A DNA stretch of 32,772 bases from Paludibacteraceae bacterium (GTDB lineage: Bacteria; Bacteroidota; Bacteroidia; Bacteroidales; Paludibacteraceae). Made by a program: the position numbers and the translations under genes. Location: the NCBI GenBank assembly GCA_017457295.1, contig JAFTHS010000055.1, forward strand, positions 1 to 32,772. Reading direction: 5' to 3'. The notes beneath the pieces were generated by a model. The model did not search any database. It saw only the letters and a list, made by a program, of their open reading frames with translations, and was not told where the DNA came from. Below, in pieces: positions 7,412 through 15,690 of this stretch (positions are counted from its first letter, which is position 1; the number at the start of each line of letters is the position of its first letter).

Positions 7412-7443
7412 AAAAAGGTGGCAACCCAGCCACCTTTTTTTAC
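7412..7443. terminator. Bidirectional terminator
   Basis: AAAAAGGTGG (7412-7421) and CCACCTTTTT (7430-7439) with an 8-nt loop and a T tract, usable on both strands between the convergent genes 6151-7308 and 7467-8810. Just upstream lie a second hairpin with the same GGTGG/CCACC core (7363-7380, no T tract) and the 16-bp palindrome TTATTTCATGAAATAA (7315-7330). Confidence 0.8.
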
Positions 7444-7466
7444 ACTATGTCTATAAATTGGGTATA

Positions 7467-8810
7467 TTAATTTCTAAACAAATTAGAAAGCGCATACAAT
7501 GGAATGATGTCAATACTATCATTCTCCAACTGTGCAAAGTTCTCAAGCGAACTTCGAATAGCATAGGATAGTTGCTTTTTCTTCATGAAGTGTCGCAGAC
7601 TTTTCATCTTTCCGCTAGTACCAGCTTTCACCTCAAGGGGTACTATCTTCATGTCGCGCGATAGGATATAATCAACCTCAGACGAGGCATTCTTGCTGAG
7701 ATTTTCCCAATAATATAATTCTTGTTTGATATTTGGTCTTGCATATTTGATTAACTCGCAACCTGCCACCATTTCGGTCAGACTACCTTTGTTTACCAAA
7801 TCGGCAGCAGTAGCAGATACTACATCAGCAGATGCCAATATGTTACTACCCGCTGAATTATTCAATAGCGTGAGCAACAACCCCGTATCCAAAACGATAT
7901 ACTTATTGAACTTCATATTAATTTCTGCGCCCAAAGGCAATCCATTCGCTGCTGTATATTGAACGCGATATACAAGCCCTGCATCGCAAAGCAGATCGAG
8001 TGCCTCTTTTATCTGCTCTGTGCGATAATTCCCCTCTACATGACTATATACAAACTTCTTACCTATCTGTTGTATTACACTTTGAAAGGTGAGGCGCAGT
8101 ATTCGAGGAGCAATCTTAGTGCTATATTTGCTGAAGTCATCAAAATAACTTTGTGCAATATCCGACAATTCTTCTTGACACAATACATAATCGCCATGCT
8201 TTATCCACGCGACTACGCTTGCTGGCATACCGCCCACCATTAAATAGGAACGAAATTGCTCTACCAACTGGTTATGGAGTTCATTAAACAACGGTTTTTC
8301 GCATGTAGCGTCACGCTTCTTTTCCAACCAACTTACTTTGCCTTGTGCTTCAAGAAACTCATCAAATGAAAACGGGTACATAAATAGTGAGCGTATGCGA
8401 CCAACGCCGTATGAGTGAAGTCCTTTCAATGCAAATTCAAGCAACGAGCCTGCGGCTACCACATGCAGTTCGGGATAGTCCTCTTTGAACAACCAAAGAC
8501 TATGTATTGCTGCTGGACAAACCTGTGTCTCATCTAAAAACAGCAAGGTCTTACCTGGAACTACAGGTGTATCATAGATAATACCTATGCGATTAGCTAC
8601 TTCTTTGATGGGCAAACCCAGCTCAAATAATGACTTCAAATCTTTTTGCTTTTCAAAGTTGGCTTCAATAAAATATTCAAATTGCTCACCAAGATGTTTG
8701 ATTGCAGTAGTCTTTCCTACTTGACGTGCACCGCGCAGCAACAATGGCTTACGATCTAAGGTGTTTTTCCAATCCAACAAGTAGTTGTCAATGTGGCGCT
8801 TTATATACAT
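7467..8810 (-). CDS. AAA-family ATPase with DUF4143 C-terminal domain
   Basis: 447 aa. Walker A GARQVGKT at 27-34, Walker B LLFLDE at 89-94, sensor-like AAGSLLEFAL at about 119-128, and the C-terminal DUF4143 portion (KYIVLDTGLLLTLLN, YYWENLS, EVDYILSRDMKIVPLEVKAG). The end has a PD-(D/E)XK-like look: EVDYIL then LEVKAG. Numerous in Bacteroidales genomes, usually in several copies, with no established function; proposals include DNA-associated or mobile-element roles. Transcribed alone from a promoter 30-60 nt upstream that is preceded by three direct repeats, which suggests specific, possibly self, regulation. Confidence 0.9.
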   Translation of the reverse strand: MYIKRHIDNYLLDWKNTLDRKPLLLRGARQVGKTTAIKHLGEQFEYFIEANFEKQKDLKSLFELGLPIKEVANRIGIIYDTPVVPGKTLLFLDETQVCPAAIHSLWLFKEDYPELHVVAAGSLLEFALKGLHSYGVGRIRSLFMYPFSFDEFLEAQGKVSWLEKKRDATCEKPLFNELHNQLVEQFRSYLMVGGMPASVVAWIKHGDYVLCQEELSDIAQSYFDDFSKYSTKIAPRILRLTFQSVIQQIGKKFVYSHVEGNYRTEQIKEALDLLCDAGLVYRVQYTAANGLPLGAEINMKFNKYIVLDTGLLLTLLNNSAGSNILASADVVSATAADLVNKGSLTEMVAGCELIKYARPNIKQELYYWENLSKNASSEVDYILSRDMKIVPLEVKAGTSGKMKSLRHFMKKKQLSYAIRSSLENFAQLENDSIDIIPLYALSNLFRN

Positions 8811-8838
8811 GATTGTTGACTTTTTTATAAAAACGCTG

Positions 8839-8870
8839 CAAAGGTACTAAAAATCTTTGATTTATGCAAA
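8839..8870 (-). promoter_or_regulatory. Promoter of DUF4143 ATPase gene
   Basis: Minus strand: TTTG at 8870-8867, 20-bp spacer, TACCTTTG at 8846-8839. Start codon at 8810. The direct repeats begin 6 bp beyond the -33 box. Confidence 0.75.
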
Positions 8871-8876
8871 TATTTT

Positions 8877-8961
8877 GTAAAAATCCAATGGAATATTATG
8901 CTATTTCTCGTAAAAATCCAATGGAATAATCGCTTGAAATATGTAAAAATACCAATGGAAT
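8877..8961. repeat. Three direct repeats at 33-bp period (iterons)
   Basis: GTAAAAATCCAATGGAATA at 8877-8895 and 8910-8928, and GTAAAAATACCAATGGAAT at 8943-8961. Starts are 33 bp apart, about three helical turns, so the copies face the same side of the DNA. CCAATGG inside each copy is nearly palindromic. They sit immediately upstream of the ATPase promoter, at about -40, -73 and -106. The rest of the 363-bp gap to the 9174 gene holds only the two promoters and the 9076 repeats. Confidence 0.8.
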
Positions 8962-9039
8962 TTATTGCATATATGTGATTTTCTGTGCTTAACCGCAATA
9001 TAGAAAAACGGACAAAATTCATGCAAAAAGCAACAATCA

Positions 9040-9071
9040 CTTGCATATATCAGCAATAAGCAGTATCTTTG
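9040..9071 (+). promoter_or_regulatory. Promoter of 9174 gene
   Basis: CTTG at 9040-9043, 20-bp spacer, TATCTTTG at 9064-9071; the upstream box is extended as CTTGCATATATC. Predicted start near 9078, within the 14-bp repeats. Confidence 0.65.
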
Positions 9072-9075
9072 CACC

Positions 9076-9103
9076 GCAAATTGCATAATGCAAATTGCAT
9101 AAA
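9076..9103. repeat. Tandem 14-bp repeat at the transcription start
   Basis: GCAAATTGCATAAT (9076-9089) followed directly by GCAAATTGCATAAA (9090-9103). The junction makes TTGCATAATGCAA, a near-perfect palindrome. Placed over the predicted start site, it would suit a repressor operator; no regulator identified. Confidence 0.5.
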
Positions 9104-9173
9104 ATCATCAATACCATTACAGATGTTCAAGAAGAAAATTAATTAGTATCTTTCCCCACAACACCACTTTCCC

Positions 9174-10496
9174 ATGTTACTCGCGCTCTTCTTTTCTATA
9201 CTAACTGCCACCTATACAGTAGAATCTTCTACCAGTGTTGCACTGACAGGTACGGCTCCTGTTGGCAGTGAAGCCACCTATTCACGCAGCGGTACAACTG
9301 GACAAAAAGGACAGATGACTGCGGGTAATTCCACTACCTTGCAACTGACGGGCTGGGATGGCTGTGTGATTGACTCTGTGGTGTTGCAGATGCGTTCGAA
9401 TAAATCGGCTGGTGCGGGTAGTATGACAATGCATATTGGTGAGCGAACGGTGTGGGAAATTCCTGACACGGATTTTGCCAATGTGGTATGGAATGGTAGT
9501 TTTACTACCAATTGGGTGGATATATCCAGTCCCATTCGCCAGCAAGTGCAGGGTGGAGAAGATGTACAAATCACTATTGAAGCGAGTAAAAATAGTCTGT
9601 ATATCAACTCCTATACTTTTTATTATCAAGTATCAGAACCCACCGCTTGTGAGGTACGATTTGTGTCGGGCATGACTGAATCGCCTGCGCCTATGAGCGA
9701 GACGGAAGCAGGTGGGGGGATTGCTGTACCACATGGAAAGGATACATTGGATTGGCACTTCGTAGGGTGGAGTGAACAAGAAGTGGTAGATGCGCCGACT
9801 TGTCCGACCGTATGGAAAGCAGGAGATAGGTATTATCCACGAACGGATTGTACGTTGTGGGCAGTATATGTAAAAGGAGAGAACAAACAAGTGAGAGATT
9901 ACATATCGGGAGATTATATGATAGCAAGTGCCTTCTGGAGCACAGCAATGCAAGGGGGAGTAGAGGATGAAGTAGTGAGGACAAAAGCAGTGGAGATAGC
10001 AAAAGTGGGAGAACAATACGAATGGCTGAGCGGAGCAGAGGAAGACATGGTTTATCACATGGATTTTGCTGCGGATAGTACGGTAGTAATAGAGCATGTT
10101 GCGACAAGCAAATATGTGGGATTTAGCGGCAATAAATTGTCGGCGAAGTCTTCGGTGTGGCAATATAAGGTGTTGGAAGATAGTTCGTTGTGCGTATATT
10201 ACTTGGCGAGTAATGCAGAACGGATGCTGACTTTTGGTTATGGTTCGAGTGCTACATATGATGATGTAGTGGCATATTCTACTTCAGTAGATTTGAGTAA
10301 GATGAAAAGCGATGGTTTGCTACTATTTTCGCCAAGTGAAACCATATTCACAACTTGGCCATTTGGACGATTGGATGCGCTGGAAATGCTACCTGTACAA
10401 GAGTCGCAGAACGAAAAAAACGCGTATATAATGCAATTAGGAAACTATCTGCTACGCATAGAGAATGGAAAAAAATATCTATATCTGAATTATTGA
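9174..10496 (+). CDS. Secreted protein of unknown function with InlB-repeat-like segment
   Basis: 440 aa. The N-terminus MLLALFFSILTATYT looks like a signal peptide but has no basic residue before the hydrophobic stretch; no better in-frame start was seen. Residues about 20-155 look like a beta-sandwich with Thr/Ser-rich strands (STTLQLTGWDGCVIDSVVLQM, SLYINSYTFYYQV). Around 160-235 there is an InlB B-repeat-like stretch: VRFVSGM, HFVGWSEQEV, YYPRTDCTLWAVYV. The last 200 residues contain AEDMVYHMDF-like strands and are unrecognised. No T9SS domain or lipobox. Probably exported, perhaps surface-associated. It has its own promoter, and the next gene also has its own, so it appears monocistronic. 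Confidence 0.7.
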   Translation: MLLALFFSILTATYTVESSTSVALTGTAPVGSEATYSRSGTTGQKGQMTAGNSTTLQLTGWDGCVIDSVVLQMRSNKSAGAGSMTMHIGERTVWEIPDTDFANVVWNGSFTTNWVDISSPIRQQVQGGEDVQITIEASKNSLYINSYTFYYQVSEPTACEVRFVSGMTESPAPMSETEAGGGIAVPHGKDTLDWHFVGWSEQEVVDAPTCPTVWKAGDRYYPRTDCTLWAVYVKGENKQVRDYISGDYMIASAFWSTAMQGGVEDEVVRTKAVEIAKVGEQYEWLSGAEEDMVYHMDFAADSTVVIEHVATSKYVGFSGNKLSAKSSVWQYKVLEDSSLCVYYLASNAERMLTFGYGSSATYDDVVAYSTSVDLSKMKSDGLLLFSPSETIFTTWPFGRLDALEMLPVQESQNEKNAYIMQLGNYLLRIENGKKYLYLNY

Positions 10497-10508
10497 TATG
10501 CGAAATAA

Positions 10509-10540
10509 TTTGCATATGTCAGATTTTTTTATTACCTTTG
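10509..10540 (+). promoter_or_regulatory. Promoter of DPP-IV-like gene
   Basis: TTTG at 10509-10512, 20-bp spacer, TACCTTTG at 10533-10540; box extended as TTTGCATATGTC. ATG follows at 10562, leaving a leader of about 15 nt. Confidence 0.75.
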
Positions 10541-10561
10541 CGCGATTTTTAGAAAATAGAA

Positions 10562-12658
10562 ATGAAACAGACAAGATTCCTATCATTGATACTGATAATG
10601 CTATCTGCTCCTTTGCATGCAGATAGATTGATGGAAATAATGCAGGGCTATGATGCCAAGACAATGTCGGTGGCGGAAATGGATAGCATACTAGAAAATG
10701 AAAGTGGCAATGCGAAAGGAGAAAGGTATCGCTTGGAGCATAAGAACAAGCAAAAGCTCTTCCGTCATTCGTTTTTTGCAGACTACTACCTAATTGATAC
10801 GCAAAAGAATGATACAATACCATTGAGCGATGTGCCTGTGCGCGATGCTGCTATGTCACCCAATGGCAAGTATGTGGTATATGCTAAAGCAGACAACAAC
10901 TTATATATTTATAAGGTCGATTTCAAAACCGAAGTGGCTATCACCACTACTGATAATCCAGAGATATTCAATGGTATTTCCGATTGGCTATATGAAGAAG
11001 AGTTTGGTACAACAGGATTATTTGCATTTTCGCCCGATAGCAAACAACTGGCATTTGTTCGCTTGGATGAAACCGAAGTACCTACTTTTCAGTGGCAAAC
11101 GTATCTAGAAGATGAAAACGGAAAGGTAAAAAGCCCCAAGGGATTATATCCTACGTTGCATAGTTTGCGCTATCCAAAGGCAGGAGAACAAAATGCTTCT
11201 GCTACTATATGCGTATATGATATTCACTATAAGACTATCCGTACGATGCAACTGCCTGAGCATATGGATGGTTATTTGCCTCGTATTCGCTGGACACAAT
11301 TATCGAAACCTACAAAGAAAGATGAACAGCCAAGTAGCGACCTGGTAATATTGCATCTGAACCGCGATCAAAACAAGATGGATGTGCTAAAAGGAAATCC
11401 AAAATCTACTATATGCCATCCGTTCTACAATGAAGAGAGCAAGAAATACTTCGTGAATTACGAGCTGTTTGATCAATGGCAATGGCTTAGTGATAATCGA
11501 GTAATTGTAGTAAGTGAGCAGGGTGGGTACACTCAAGCCTATCTATATTCTTCGCAAGGGATTGAACAACGTTTACTGACACCTGAGGAGCGTGATGTTA
11601 AAAAAATATATGGCTATGATGAAGCCACGCAAACCTTGTATTATCAAGCAGCTCCAACTCCTATGTCCCGCCATGCGTATGCGCTGAACGTTCGTAAAAA
11701 TATTACCACACAACTCACACAAGGAGATGGTACACACGACTTGCATTTCTCTGCAGATATGCGTCGCTATATCCATTGCTATCATAGTACTAATATGCCT
11801 CATAAATATACGTTGTGTGATGTGAAGGGAGAGAACGATAAGGTGCTGCTGGAGAATGATTCGATATTGCAAGCGTGGAAGGCATTAGGCGTGAATGAAA
11901 AAGAATTCTTTACTATAACCACCGAGCGTGGAGATGTGCTGAATGCTTGGCGTATTTTGCCAAAGAACTTTGACGAAACCAAGAAATATCCAGTAGTCAT
12001 GCTGCAATATAGTGGTCCTACCAGCCAACGCGTGCTCAACAATTGGCGCAAACGCTTTGGTTATAGTTTGGCTGATGCTGGCTATATTGTAGTCTGTGCA
12101 GATGGTCGTGGTACGGGTACTCGTGGCAGAGAATGGCGCAATGCAACGTATATGCAGTTGGGTGTGAAAGAGGCAGAAGATCAGATGAGTGTAGCACAAT
12201 ACCTGCAGACCTTGCCTTATGTAGATGGAGAACGTATAGCTATCTGCGGTTGGAGTTATGGTGGTTATCAAACACTGATGTGCCTCAGTAAACAATCTGA
12301 CAAGTCGCCTCTCTTCAAGTGTGGTATCGCTATTGCGCCAGTCACTAGTTGGCGACTCTATGATTCAGCATACACCGAGCGCTTCATGCGCCGTCCACAG
12401 GTGAATGACTTTGGTTATGAGGGTACAGATCTCATGAAGATGGCGAGTGAACTTACAGGTAATCTGCTACTTGTACACGGTTTGGCGGATGACAATGTGC
12501 ATGCACAAAACACTTTGCTCTACACCGATGCACTCGTGAAAGCAGGCAAGCAGTTTGAGATGCAACTCTATGTGGATGACAACCATTCTATCCGCAAACC
12601 TGCTAACTATGCGCATCTGCACCACCGAATTATTCTATTCTTGGAAAATAATTTGTAA
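10562..12658 (+). CDS. Secreted S9 family dipeptidyl-peptidase IV-like serine peptidase
   Basis: 698 aa, typical DPP-IV length. Signal peptide 1-20 (ends PLHA). N-terminal beta-propeller about 60-450, containing DWLYEEEF at 141-148, whose glutamates in DPP-IV bind the substrate N-terminus. C-terminal alpha/beta-hydrolase: GWSYGG with nucleophile S565, HGLADDNVH with D643 (and N645), DDNHSI with H675, giving the complete catalytic triad. The family releases X-Pro or X-Ala dipeptides from peptide N-termini; in Bacteroidales it acts in the periplasm on imported peptides. Substrate specificity here is inferred from the glutamate motif. Single gene with its own promoter; the sugar-transport gene begins 62 nt later without a visible promoter, so read-through is possible. 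Confidence 0.93.
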   Translation: MKQTRFLSLILIMLSAPLHADRLMEIMQGYDAKTMSVAEMDSILENESGNAKGERYRLEHKNKQKLFRHSFFADYYLIDTQKNDTIPLSDVPVRDAAMSPNGKYVVYAKADNNLYIYKVDFKTEVAITTTDNPEIFNGISDWLYEEEFGTTGLFAFSPDSKQLAFVRLDETEVPTFQWQTYLEDENGKVKSPKGLYPTLHSLRYPKAGEQNASATICVYDIHYKTIRTMQLPEHMDGYLPRIRWTQLSKPTKKDEQPSSDLVILHLNRDQNKMDVLKGNPKSTICHPFYNEESKKYFVNYELFDQWQWLSDNRVIVVSEQGGYTQAYLYSSQGIEQRLLTPEERDVKKIYGYDEATQTLYYQAAPTPMSRHAYALNVRKNITTQLTQGDGTHDLHFSADMRRYIHCYHSTNMPHKYTLCDVKGENDKVLLENDSILQAWKALGVNEKEFFTITTERGDVLNAWRILPKNFDETKKYPVVMLQYSGPTSQRVLNNWRKRFGYSLADAGYIVVCADGRGTGTRGREWRNATYMQLGVKEAEDQMSVAQYLQTLPYVDGERIAICGWSYGGYQTLMCLSKQSDKSPLFKCGIAIAPVTSWRLYDSAYTERFMRRPQVNDFGYEGTDLMKMASELTGNLLLVHGLADDNVHAQNTLLYTDALVKAGKQFEMQLYVDDNHSIRKPANYAHLHHRIILFLENNL

Positions 12659-12720
12659 ATTGGAAACCCATAAAACGAAAATTAACAACAATATATAAAC
12701 AACAAAAACAATCTAATGTT

Positions 12721-13974
12721 ATGAGTAACAACAAATCCAACATTCTCCCTATCGTGGTGATGTTCTTATTGTTCTTTATGATTGCCTTTGTAACCAATTT
12801 TGCTGGTTCAATGGGCGTAATCGTGAAAACACAGTTCGGTGCTAGCAATGCTATGGCACAATTAGGTACGCTTGCCAATTTTATTGCTTATGCAGTCATG
12901 GGTGTACCTGCTGGTATTATTTTGAAACGTAAAGGGTACAAATTCACCTCTTTGCTTGCAGTATCTGTAGGTTTTGTGGGTGTGGGTATTCAATGGTTGA
13001 GTGGCTATGCAGAGAGCTTTGGTGTGTATGTACTAGGTGCATTTGTAGCAGGTTTCTCCATGTGTTTGCTCAATATCGTGGTGAACCCAATGCTCAATAC
13101 CCTTGGTGGCGGTGGCAAACGCGGTAACCAACTGATTCAGTTCGGTGGCTCTTGCAATTCTATCGGTGGTACATTGGCTCCAATCATCTTGGGTTATCTG
13201 ATTGGTGGTAGCGCTGCTGCGGCACAAGTGGGCGATGCGGCTCCTGCCATGTTGGCAGCAATGCTCATCTTCTTGGTGGCATTTGTGATTATATCCTTGA
13301 CCAAGATTCCTGAACCACATATCGAAACTCCTGAGCAACGTGCAGCAGCAAAAGCAAATAAGGATCAATATAGTCCACTCAGTTTCCGTCACTTTGTATT
13401 GGGTGCGATTGCCATTTTCTTCTACGTAGGTGTCGAGGTAGGTATTCCTAACACAGCCAACTTGTATATGTCTAATAATCCAGCAGTAGGTCCTGCCATT
13501 GCAGGTACCGTAGTGGGCTTGTATTGGCTGATGATGATGTGTGGTCGTCTGTTGGGCGGTGCTATCGGTGGTAAAGTGAGCAGCAAGGCAATGTTGGTAG
13601 CAGTATCATCATTGGCAATCGTGATGCTGCTGTGCGTGATGTTCTTCCCAGAGACATGGGTCGTAGCCTTCAAAGGTATCGAGTTGCCAGTTAGTATGAT
13701 TATCATGTTCCTCTGCGGTTTGATGACCAGCGTGATGTGGGGTGCTATCTTCAATCTTGCAGCCGAAGGATTGGGCAAATATACACCTGCAGCGAGCGGA
13801 ATCTTCATGGCATTGGTTTGCGGTGGCGGTATCTTGCCATTCTTCCAAAACCTCTTGGCTGACCATACCAACTACCTTATTTCCTACATCGTACCAATCG
13901 CAGGATTGCTCTACATCCTCTTCTATGCTCTTATTGGTAGCAAGAACGTAAACAAAGATATTCCTACTGAATGA
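12721..13974 (+). CDS. FucP-type sugar MFS transporter
   Basis: 417 aa, about twelve predicted membrane helices, inner membrane sugar:H+ (or Na+) symporter of the major facilitator superfamily. GAFVAGFSMCLLNIVVNPMLNTLGG and GGSCNSIGGTLAPIILGYLIGG are characteristic of the glucose/galactose/fucose branch in Bacteroidota. The next gene, 62 nt on, is a ROK kinase, so glucose or a related hexose taken up here is probably phosphorylated at once. The exact sugar cannot be read from the sequence. Confidence 0.9.
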   Translation: MSNNKSNILPIVVMFLLFFMIAFVTNFAGSMGVIVKTQFGASNAMAQLGTLANFIAYAVMGVPAGIILKRKGYKFTSLLAVSVGFVGVGIQWLSGYAESFGVYVLGAFVAGFSMCLLNIVVNPMLNTLGGGGKRGNQLIQFGGSCNSIGGTLAPIILGYLIGGSAAAAQVGDAAPAMLAAMLIFLVAFVIISLTKIPEPHIETPEQRAAAKANKDQYSPLSFRHFVLGAIAIFFYVGVEVGIPNTANLYMSNNPAVGPAIAGTVVGLYWLMMMCGRLLGGAIGGKVSSKAMLVAVSSLAIVMLLCVMFFPETWVVAFKGIELPVSMIIMFLCGLMTSVMWGAIFNLAAEGLGKYTPAASGIFMALVCGGGILPFFQNLLADHTNYLISYIVPIAGLLYILFYALIGSKNVNKDIPTE

Positions 13975-14036
13975 TTTATGTTAGGATATAGATAGTTTAA
14001 TCACTAAGTAATCAATAACTTATCACTAATTATAAT

Positions 14037-14993
14037 ATGCAAAAACCTTATGTATTAGGATTGGACATGGGTGGTACAAACTCAGTCCTCGGAGTGGTGG
14101 ATGCTCGTGGTCATGTGTTGGCACGTACTTCCATCAAAACACAAGCTTATCCAAACATCAATGACTACGTGAATGCACTGTACGACGAAGCAATCAAAAT
14201 CGTTGATTCAGTAGGCGGTATGGACTTGATTCGCGGTATTGGTGCGGGTGTACCAAACGGCAACTACTATACAGGTATGATTGAGGGTGCTATGAACTTG
14301 CCTTGGCAATCTGTACCATTTGCTCAACTCATGACCGACCGCTTCGGTATTCCATGTAAGATTACCAACGATGCTAATGCTGCAGCAATGGGCGAGATGA
14401 CCTATGGTGCTGCTCGTGGTATGAAGAACTTCATCATGATTACTTTAGGTACAGGTGTAGGTTCGGGTATCGTAGTAGATGGCAAAGTGGTATATGGTCA
14501 CGATGGTTTTGCGGGCGAGTTGGGTCATACTTGTGCTGTTCGTGGTGAGGCAGGTCGTCCATGCAATTGTGGCAAGAAGGGCTGCCTTGAAGCATATGCT
14601 TCGGCTACTGGTGTAGCGCGTACAGCCAAAGAGATTATCTCTTCTACTACTAAGGAGACATTGCTCCGCAATTTGGACATCGATGCTATTACCTCAAAAG
14701 ACGTATATGATGCTGCTGAACAAGGTGACGAAGTAGCCAAGGAGATTTTTGACTACACAGGCACTATTCTGGGTCAGCAATTGGCAGATTTCATTGCTTT
14801 CAGTGCACCAGAGGCAATTGTGATGTTTGGTGGCTTGACTAAGTCTGGTCATTGGATCAAAGACCCAGTAGAGAAGGCTATGAATGACAACGTGCTTCCT
14901 TTGTGGCGCAACAAGGTGCAAGTGCTCTTCTCTGATTTGAAAGAAGCTGATGCGGCAGTATTAGGTGCTTCTGCATTGGCATGGGGTGATTGA
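14037..14993 (+). CDS. ROK-family glucokinase
   Basis: 318 aa. ATP phosphate loop LDMGGTN at 9-15; catalytic Asp in NDANAAA (D112); GELGH at 160-164; zinc site CNCGKKGC (C176, C178, C183) with H164. These define a ROK sugar kinase; with the adjacent hexose transporter, ATP-dependent glucokinase is the best call, while N-acetylglucosamine or mannose kinase remain possible. No N-terminal helix-turn-helix, so it is not a ROK repressor. Confidence 0.9.
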   Translation: MQKPYVLGLDMGGTNSVLGVVDARGHVLARTSIKTQAYPNINDYVNALYDEAIKIVDSVGGMDLIRGIGAGVPNGNYYTGMIEGAMNLPWQSVPFAQLMTDRFGIPCKITNDANAAAMGEMTYGAARGMKNFIMITLGTGVGSGIVVDGKVVYGHDGFAGELGHTCAVRGEAGRPCNCGKKGCLEAYASATGVARTAKEIISSTTKETLLRNLDIDAITSKDVYDAAEQGDEVAKEIFDYTGTILGQQLADFIAFSAPEAIVMFGGLTKSGHWIKDPVEKAMNDNVLPLWRNKVQVLFSDLKEADAAVLGASALAWGD

Positions 14994-15672
14994 TAATAAT
15001 GTTTACAGAACGCTACGTTACTGTCTAGTGTTGATAGGACTATTATATCAATTTCCTACATGGTTTCAACGCCTTTATCGTGGCGTTGTGTGGCGAATGA
15101 ATCCATCGTCGAAGGTCGTCTATCTGACCTTCGACGATGGTCCTATACCAGAATGTACGCCTCAAGTGCTGAAAATACTAGCGAAGTATGGCGCAAAAGC
15201 TACATTCTTTATGGTAGGAGAAAATGCAGATCGCTATCCTGAATTATTAGCACAAGTTCGTGCAGAAGGACATGCTGTAGGCAATCATACCTACCATCAC
15301 TTAAAAGGGTATAAAACGTGTACCCATGCTTACATACAAGATGCTGAGCGAGCGAACAACATCTTGCAGACAACGTTATTCCGTCCGCCACATGGACGCA
15401 TGAAATATTCGCAAAAGACTGCACTTCGCAAAGCGGGCAATACGATTTATTTGTGGGATGTGTTGACTCATGATTATAATCCGAGATATGATGCGGCACA
15501 TATGTTGTCGGTGATTAAACGCTACACGCGCAATGGCAGCATTATTACTTTGCACGATTCTATCAAATCGAAAGATCGTATGCTGCAGCTGCTTCCTATG
15601 GCCATTGAATGGCTTTTGTCCGAGGGTTATCAACTCATGCCTTTACCCCTAAACCCTAATAGTGAACATTAA
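14965..15672 (+). CDS. Membrane-anchored polysaccharide deacetylase (NodB domain)
   Basis: 235 aa from the first in-frame ATG, which overlaps the kinase gene by 29 nt; a GTG at 14986 is an alternative. One hydrophobic segment (about 17-31) anchors the protein. NodB motifs are complete: TFDDGP at 55-60 (base D57, metal D58), HTYHH with metal-binding H108 and H112, RPPHG at 140-144, WDVLTHDY about 164-171, LHDS at 196-199 (H197). The family removes N- or O-acetyl groups from peptidoglycan or other glycans; peptidoglycan is likely but unproven. Followed by a lipoprotein gene after 18 nt. Confidence 0.9.
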   Translation: MLLHWHGVIDNNVYRTLRYCLVLIGLLYQFPTWFQRLYRGVVWRMNPSSKVVYLTFDDGPIPECTPQVLKILAKYGAKATFFMVGENADRYPELLAQVRAEGHAVGNHTYHHLKGYKTCTHAYIQDAERANNILQTTLFRPPHGRMKYSQKTALRKAGNTIYLWDVLTHDYNPRYDAAHMLSVIKRYTRNGSIITLHDSIKSKDRMLQLLPMAIEWLLSEGYQLMPLPLNPNSEH

Positions 15673-15690
15673 ACTCTAAACAGCAGAATT

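Noticed and set aside
8877-8961. CRISPR-like array
   Set aside because: Only three units, with 14-bp gaps between 19-bp copies, no cas genes, and placed against a promoter; regulatory iterons fit better.
15649-15685. Telomere-like CCCTAAA words, also at 31172-31184
   Set aside because: Too short and only in two spots; likely chance in AT-rich spacers.
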